From Leptodactylus fallax (Eukaryota > Chordata > Amphibia > Anura > Leptodactylidae): a stretch of 64,000 nucleotides of DNA. Shown in pieces: positions 57,747 to 64,000 of the stretch. Numbering within the stretch: position 1 is the first letter of the stretch; each line of letters begins with the position of its first letter. The stretch is taken from positions 1,608,501 through 1,672,500 of the forward strand of contig CAMRHE010000360.1 in NCBI GenBank assembly GCA_947044405.1. Direction: 5' to 3'. Under the pieces are notes generated by a model that had not been told where the DNA came from, searched no databases, and saw only the letters and a program-made list of their open reading frames with translations. A program made the position numbers and the translations under genes.

Positions 57747-57884
57747 ATCCACGAAGAAAGAAGATGAACAGCGGCACGCAACCACACTTCAGTGCTTCTT
57801 TATTTAGGTCAAATATAACCAGGCATACGAGGGACAAAGTGAGCAGCAGCGATGGGCCGTTTCGCACAGCCAGTGCTTCTACAG
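57747..57884 (-). mobile_element. 138-bp retro-insertion with 16-bp target duplication
   Basis: It is flanked by gccaaagccaggagtg at 57731-57746 and 57885-57900, a perfect 16-base target duplication, so this is a retro-insertion. In the minus orientation it starts CTGTAGAAGCACTGGC, passes a hammerhead-like motif, an AATAAAG and gcgtgccgctgttcatc, and ends in cttcgtggat. It has no coding capacity and no poly-A tail. Probably the terminal part of a Penelope-like element or a short element mobilised by one. Confidence 0.65.
57856..57884 (-). ncRNA. hammerhead ribozyme-like motif 3 (degenerate)
   Basis: Minus strand: CTGTAGA, stem II GCAC...GTGC with a five-base loop, GAAA, then CGGCC. The core is one change from CUGANGA. 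The motif is at the very 5' edge of the insertion, so the 5' arm of stem I is not part of it. Confidence 0.4.
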
Positions 57885-57930
57885 GCCAAAGCCAGGAGTG
57901 ACTTTGGCTCAAAAAACCCTCCCAAAAATG

Positions 57931-58740
57931 TCAATTTTTAATTGTAGATTACACAGTTTCTGTCTATAGCATCATATTCCATTAGTGACGTAACTAAATT
58001 TATGTGATCAGAAAAACCTTGCTGATTTCCTTCAGAAGCAGTGCCACACCTGTCCACAGGTTGTGTGCGGTATTGCAGCTCAGCCCCAGTGCTACACACA
58101 ACCCATAGACAAGTGTGGTTCTGTTACTACATAAAAAATAGACATGGTTTTTCTGGATAACCCCTAAAAGACCAGCAAAATTTATTTCCCCTTTGTGTTT
58201 CAATCGTAATAGATATTTTTTATATTTTCTTTAACATAGCTGCAATTATGAGGTTTTGATACCTTTTAATGGTTAACTTTCCAGACTACTTAGGTTTACA
58301 GAAAAATCCTGTAAAACCTGTTTTCAGATTATGACGACAGGCATGATATGGATCTCTAACACATTACAGGACTATAACATTCCTGGGAAAATTCACCTGA
58401 TCCACCTCCAATGTCCATGATAATGTGCACTAAATGTCCTCTTGGGGGTCTTTTTGCATCCTCAGGAACCAGTGCCCAGATGTGACTGTGACCTCGGCAG
58501 GGGTCGAGGTCACCCCTAAGTAAAAGCACTTAGAAATAATGGGCATGCTACATGTTATAAGCAGGGTGTGTGCTCCTACACATGTACATGGCTATTACAC
58601 ATAAGAGAACAATTAAAATGGTGTTCTATACCACATAAACTATAATTATATCAACATATATAACTACGCTGGCTCTGTCTCAGCTTGTGTTGACTTGGCC
58701 GTGAACATTTCTGTAGGCTCAGCAGTAACTAGTGGGATTA
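57931..58740. other. gene-free interval
   Basis: No gene, RNA or classified element recognised. Confidence 0.4.
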
Positions 58741-59100
58741 GTGCAGGTTCACATCTGCATTCGGCTTTTCGTTCGGAGAGTCCGCTTGGGGACCCCCTGA
58801 ACGGAAACCTATGTGCATAGAAAAGCAGTTACCTAAGGAATCCCACGAACCCCATAGACTATAATGGAGTCCGTGTGGTTTACGCTTGGTTTCCGCACGA
58901 AGCAAGCGGAGAGAAAAGTGCTTGCAAGCAGCACTTTTCTCTCCGCATGTTTCGAGTGGAAACCACATGGACACCATTATAGTCTATGGGGTCCGCGGGT
59001 TTCCTTAGATAACCGCTTTTCTATGCATATAGGTTTCTATTTGGGGGTTCCCCAAGCGGACTTCCCGAACAGAAAGCCAAACGCAGATGTGAACCGGCTC
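58741..59100. mobile_element. PIF/Harbinger-like palindromic MITE, family 3, 360 bp
   Basis: Starts gtgcaggttcacatctgcat and ends acgcagatgtgaaccggctc, flanked by TTA on both sides. The halves are inverted copies (catagactataatggagtcc and its inverse). A decayed relative lies at 55388-55640. Confidence 0.8.
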
Positions 59101-60829
59101 TTAATCCATACTCACCATAGATGATTTATTGTGTGTTAGTGATAGTATGGATTACTAAACCTTGGCACCAGGGTCTGAACCAGCAGTTTACACCCACCTA
59201 AGCACTGGGTCCCTGGTGCCATAGTATATTACAACAATCATTACCAATCTGGACTATACACAAGTACAACATTACTTGGGCCTTTTTGTCACCCTGATAT
59301 TTTCTATGTGGTTATTCTAATATACTGTATTCATTAGTAACCTGAAGTATAAACCTTGGAGACATCTGACCGGGGAACTGCAGTCACCCTGAGCCAGCAA
59401 ATGGTGAATTCCCTGACGGCACCATAATCCTGGCAGCCAGCTGCTACTTTAAGACACTGAGTTAATCCATTCATTCTTTCACGCCATAAAGTTGTATTAC
59501 ACTGAGGACCTGAGGCTTATGAAGCCCTGGGATTTCTTACAAATAGAGGAGAAACTCCTGGGTTCCAGTGCAAAATACTCTAAACTGTGGACACTGTTTG
59601 GTCCTCTACAGCTGGATTCCCACAGAACCAGTCTAAATTCATGGCAAAAATGGGGATGCTTTTGCAGCTGAATTTGTTTGGGAATCTCTGCAGGTTTTCA
59701 GCTGCTTTCACCCTTTACATTGCAAAGTTCAAGGCCACGGTGAAAACCTGCAGAATAAACTGACAGGCTGCAGAGCAGGTCACTTTACACTGCACGTTTT
59801 ATGCCCAGCGTCTGGCGTCCCATCCACTTTGCTGGAAGTCTGCAGTGGCTAATCAGATGTGAGTGCGTCCTGTGGAAACCCAGCCTTAGGTCTCATGCAC
59901 ATAACAGGCCAGGAGGTCACTCTCCAAAACAGAAGGCTCTCGAAATGATAGGTGACCTCTGAGTGGGCAAATCTCTCAGGCCTGACATATTACTCCTGCA
60001 TCTGCTGGGCTCACTATATATACCCCCACCCCAGTTGTTTTGACATCAAGCAGATGTATTTCTGCAAGCCCTTTTGGGACTGATGTTTAAATGTCTGTTA
60101 ACAGACGTATGGGCGTGCCACCTTGTCTTTGGAAGACAAGAAGTCCGAGATAAAAGTCTGGAATCGGAAATACAAATAAAGATAAGTATTAACTGTAGGT
60201 AAAAGGGTGTGCGAAGAATAAAAATTCGACTTTCGGCTCTACTAAACCTACGTGCACTGCAGATTGTGTGCGCTGAACAAAACGTTGTCAGGCTCCAGGG
60301 ACCTCTAGTGGTTGATCTAGAGCTCAACCTCCAGTCTAACTTTCCTTTGTTTCATCATTCAGACGTCGAAGGAACAAAACGATGAAAATGATATAAGTAG
60401 GGCAGATATGAACGGTGCCCGACAAACCCCATGGGGTCTGTTAGTTTTCTGTCATGGGGCCTGGCGTCTTACCAGAGAAAATAGTGCACCATGCTGTGCT
60501 ATTGTTTGCCATTTTTGACAGAATATTCAGCTAAAACTTTAACGCAGATGTGAACAAAACAATATTATTATACTATTCTATCGATTTGTAAACTTTGCTT
60601 TTGCCCTCAAGTTATCTGACCAGAGATGTGTGTCCTGGACTTTTATCATCTTATCACACCCCTGTACTCCATCTTTAGTAGAAACTCTACTAAACAGCCA
60701 GTAACAGTGAAGATATACTGAATGGCCCCCGCTCTCTTATGACTGGTCCTCTAGACAAATGATCCTGTAGCCCAGCATAAAATCCAGTGACAAGTTTTCT
60801 ATAGATCAGTTTCAGCGTGAATCCACAAT
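59101..60829. other. gene-free interval
   Basis: No coding exon recognised. A short inverted pair (ggcaccagggtctg with gggtccctggtgcc) lies at 59163-59221. Confidence 0.4.
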
Positions 60830-61480
60830 ACATGAAAAATTCCAGTGATCGGAATGACTTGGAGCGCAGCCTGGTCATCGGTGCTAGACTAACCGGGGCC
60901 AGGATTCCATGCACTGTCATCTTGTGGGCTTTTCTGGTGCAGCGGTGTGAAGAGTATACCGAGAATGGTGTGATCAAGGATAAACATCCAACGAGAGGCG
61001 ATCCTATGGAAGACAACAACTCATGGATGAAGTATCAAGAGGAGGACGTCAGGAATCGTTCTGATGAACAGGAGAGGAGCACAGTCCGGAAAAACTGCAG
61101 CAAACCTGGTGGCTGGCTAATGGGTCTGAATGCACAATTCGCAGTTCCTCAGCATGGATAGACGATACTAGCAGATAACCAACCAGTGTGAACATCTCTA
61201 CCAGGAAACAGAAAACCAAGACTTCAGGAGGACAAAAATTGTATCACTGAGCAGTGGAGAATCCTGGCCTGGTTGGATAGATCCAGACTTCTATGGCGCC
61301 ATGCTGATGGGAGAGGCAGAATTTGATGCAAGCATCGAGAATCAGTGAACCTTTCCTGTCTGGTGATAGCAGACAGGCTAGTAGAGGTGGAGTAATGGTG
61401 TGGGGACAGTCTTATTGGCACACCCAGGTCTCTATATTTCACAATGAGCACTACTAGATGAGGTAATGTCTCTTTAGTGC
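60830..61480 (+). pseudogene. Tc1-like transposase relic (third family)
   Basis: Old and broken, but in the right order. A helix-turn-helix segment, DLERSLVIGARLTGA with a following YTENG, lies at 60855-60970, comparable to DxxRGxxVGARRAG of Tc1-like proteins. Fragments of the first catalytic region follow near 61250-61330 (HADGRGRI). Then comes RGGVMVWGQSYWHT near 61380-61430, comparable to GGVMVWGxxSWHT. Multiple stops and frame changes exclude function, and no terminal repeats were located. Confidence 0.6.
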
Positions 61481-62909
61481 CTATTTAGCATACAGTTCTA
61501 TTGCAACAGAAAAGTCAAGTTTCCTGAAGGTATAGAAGCTTAATACTACGGCCCATCTGAAAACCGTCTATTTACTGGCACAAGTGACACAAACATATTA
61601 TGGCTACCAAGAGTTTAGCTAAGAGAGGAGTAGAATAAAACATCTCACAGATGACAATGGTGGTTCCCCTTTAAACTTCTTATCTGTAAATCCTCCCTGA
61701 TTCCGGGGTATCCAAGGGCTGATAAGTGTAGGTTCAGCAGCTCTACCGTAAGGCCTGCGTGGTGGTAGGAACATCAAGATTGGGCATGTTGTGTGCCGTG
61801 TTTTAATGTATCCAGGGATGACATCACTATTATGGATCCATATTATGAGTTCCCGATGATGATGTAACTTCTGCATGCTTTCCTCACTTCCTTCACTCAG
61901 TCTGTTAACCCTAATAGAATCCGTATCCACAAAGGAGACGGACTGTCAGCTTCAAACAAAGAAGTCTATGGAGAAGGGATAAGGACGCTGCCAGAGGAGG
62001 AGAGAATAAGTCTCGGTGATAAGAGAAAACAGCAGTGGGAGGAAAGCAGCATGAGAAATGGAGAAAGAATCATTTTTCATGAATACAAATATAATACAAT
62101 GTTTCTTATATTATCCTGTACTATTCAAGTTGTTTTTATACTTGGAGGTACTGTATGCTTTAAGTCTGTATATTTCAATACTCACAGAACGTCTAGGACT
62201 CCAGGAAGAGTGGCCAGATCTCCTGGGCCCAGGGGAATGGTCCCACATCTACTGGGCTCTCTGTTATTACTTATGTGATCTGGGCACATTATGTCCTGGT
62301 CACGCCATAAACAGGGGCATGGCCGGCACGTTGACATGCCCGTGTCACACAAAGGAACTCTGCAGATATTGTACTTTTATTTTTAGGACATGATGCTCAT
62401 GGTTTTTTCCCTGACATTATTCTGGCGCCCAGAAGAGGGCAAAGACAGTACTGCTAATTATACTCTGGGGTCTGAAGAGACGCTAGAATATATAGTAATA
62501 ATAGCAGTTTTGGTTTGCTCACAAATACTACAATATCTGCACCAAAATAACCGAAGTGCAAAAAATCACATCAGTTATCCGGATTGACAGTCGGTTTCGG
62601 GTTATTTTCAAATAATTGCCCAGCCCTACTTACGAGTCATCAAAACAGGCTCATTTTTCTATAAAACCATTGCTTATTGCAATATAACCGTCCTGTATAT
62701 AAACAAAATGGGCAAGCACCTTTCCTCTTAACAATTTTTTTCTTTCCTCTATACAATTTTTAGAACGTTTTAAATGTTAAAATGTGTAAAAAGAAGTGTA
62801 TGGTTAAACTAGTATCCTCTGCTTAACATCCGTTTTTCCACAGACAAACATGTCAAGTTCACTTTACCATAACTTATGCTGTGTTTGCCTTAGAGAGCTA
62901 GAAATCGGA
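61481..62909. other. gene-free interval
   Basis: Only short frames; none has domain motifs or convincing splice sites. Confidence 0.4.
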
Positions 62910-63474
62910 TAGATAGGTTCCTAGGAGTATTCTACACTATGTTTTATAGATAGGTTCCTAGGAGCCATGACAGTATTTTACACTATGTTTTATAGTTAGG
63001 TTCCTTGGAGCCCTGACAGGGTCATACACTATGTTTTATAGATAGGAGCCCTGACAGTGTCATACACTATGTTTTATAGATAGGAGCCCTGACAGTGTCA
63101 TACATTATGTTTTATAGATCGGTTCCTAGGAACCCTGACAGTGTCATACATTATGTTTTATAGATAGGTTCCTAGGAGCCCTGACAGTGTCATACACTAT
63201 GTTTTATAGATAGGAGCCCTGACAGTGTCATACATTATGTTTTATAGATAGGTTCCTAGGAACCCTGACAGTGTCATACATTATGTTTTATAGATAGGTT
63301 CCTAGGAGCCCTGACAGTGTCATACACTATGTTTTATAGATAGGTTCCTAGGAGCCCTGACAGTGTCATACACTATGTTTTATAGATAGGTTCCTAGGAG
63401 CCCTGACAGTGTCATACACTATGTTTTATAGATAGGTTCCTAGGAGCCCTGACAGTGTCATACACTATGTTTTG
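62910..63474 (+). repeat. 46-bp minisatellite, locus C
   Basis: About 13 units in the same orientation as locus A. Most are the tgacagtgtcatacac subtype. Several units lack the ttcctagg segment and are 38 bp (gatagg directly followed by agccctgac). Confidence 0.95.
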
Positions 63475-64000
63475 AACTAATTTAAGCTCTGGTTCATATC
63501 AAACTTATTCACAAGAATCTTTGGACCAAATCACCTGAACTCGAAACAAAATGATTCTTCAGGGGTTCACCCATCTTTTATAACAACACAAAAGAAATGT
63601 TTCTATTTTTCAAAGTTCTTCATTTTTTTGATGGCATTAAAACATAATAAAAACTATAAAAATTTTACATCCCCAAGATCCTACTGACCCTTAGAGGGTG
63701 AAGTATTAATCTGCTGTTAGACTAGTGTAGTCCTGTAGACAAAAATAACTCTTTATTAATTCATCTGTTAAATAAAATGCACCATGCACAAATAGACAAA
63801 AAAGTTGACCTGCAGTAACCTGGTTTGACCACCAGACAGAGAACAGCACTGTCTGCTACCTGTATGCACTATTTCTACTCTATTATATGCACACACCTGT
63901 GCCCCTTCCTACCAGTGTTGTAGCACAGTGCTTTAGTGCCACAACATACGCCAATGCCAGTATCAGGCTTTTCCTGGCACCAAATTTTTAACACTGCTGA
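63475..64000. other. gene-free right end
   Basis: Nothing recognised beyond AT-rich single-copy-looking DNA. Confidence 0.4.

Larger units (their letters stand above)
57659..57930. mobile_element. palindromic MITE, family 2, copy b, split by an insertion
   Basis: The left half starts after TTA with ggctgagtccccacattgcg, and the right half (from 57885) reads gactttggctcaaaaaaccc. The two halves of the hairpin are separated by the 138-bp insertion at 57747-57884. Confidence 0.65.

Noticed and set aside
60817..61161. A novel 114-residue host protein
   Set aside because: Its start matches the helix-turn-helix of Tc1-like transposases and downstream fragments match the catalytic part.

Overview
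The window looks like nuclear DNA of an amphibian, most likely a frog. It is AT-rich and intron-rich, and it is crowded with transposon and satellite families. Its only clear host genes are two glutathione S-transferase Pi (GSTP) genes whose N-terminus (MPEYTIIYFN) and seven-exon structure fit vertebrate GSTP. The species cannot be fixed from the sequence. There are no operons, CRISPR arrays or prokaryotic features.

Layout. Positions 1-8097 hold a decayed endogenous retrovirus (ERV) on the minus strand: LTR, leader, gag, an interior without recognisable reverse transcriptase, RNase H, integrase, and an env-like frame running off the left edge. Next come a 46-bp minisatellite (8098-8490), an L2/Rex1-like LINE on the minus strand (9537-11950) tipped by an ATT microsatellite, a 31-bp satellite (13062-14228), an inverted second locus of the 46-bp minisatellite (15115-15546) and a hAT transposase relic (16093-16952).

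Positions 19465-28425 are GSTP copy 1 (minus) and 33110-about 47960 are GSTP copy 2 (minus), a head-to-tail tandem pair. All coding exons are present in both, with GT-AG introns, and I see no coding break. Both proteins should be cytosolic glutathione-conjugating enzymes (211 and 210 residues). Their introns and the spacer carry most of the transposons: a Tc1/mariner MITE, a piggyBac relic, an L1-clade LINE relic, PIF/Harbinger-like palindromic MITEs with TNA target duplications, a foldback of about 1.1 kb, and a 4.7-kb satellite interrupted by a Tc1 element with an intact transposase ORF. That satellite ends within ten bases of the exon 1 splice donor of copy 2.

Positions 48-64 kb contain no confident host gene except one candidate internal exon (56966-57203, plus strand). 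Otherwise they hold a frameshifted Tc1 element (52251-53890), a heavily decayed Tc1 relic (60830-61480), several MITEs, a nested 138-bp retro-insertion, and a third locus of the 46-bp minisatellite (62910-63474).

The least expected signals are three hammerhead-ribozyme-like motifs, two with matching stem I arms around a core followed by GAAACGTC, which probably mark Penelope-like retroelement ends; the same 46-bp minisatellite at three separate loci in both orientations; and the satellite abutting a splice donor, with an internal tandem duplication of 1046 bp. All family assignments come from reading motifs by eye; no database search was run.
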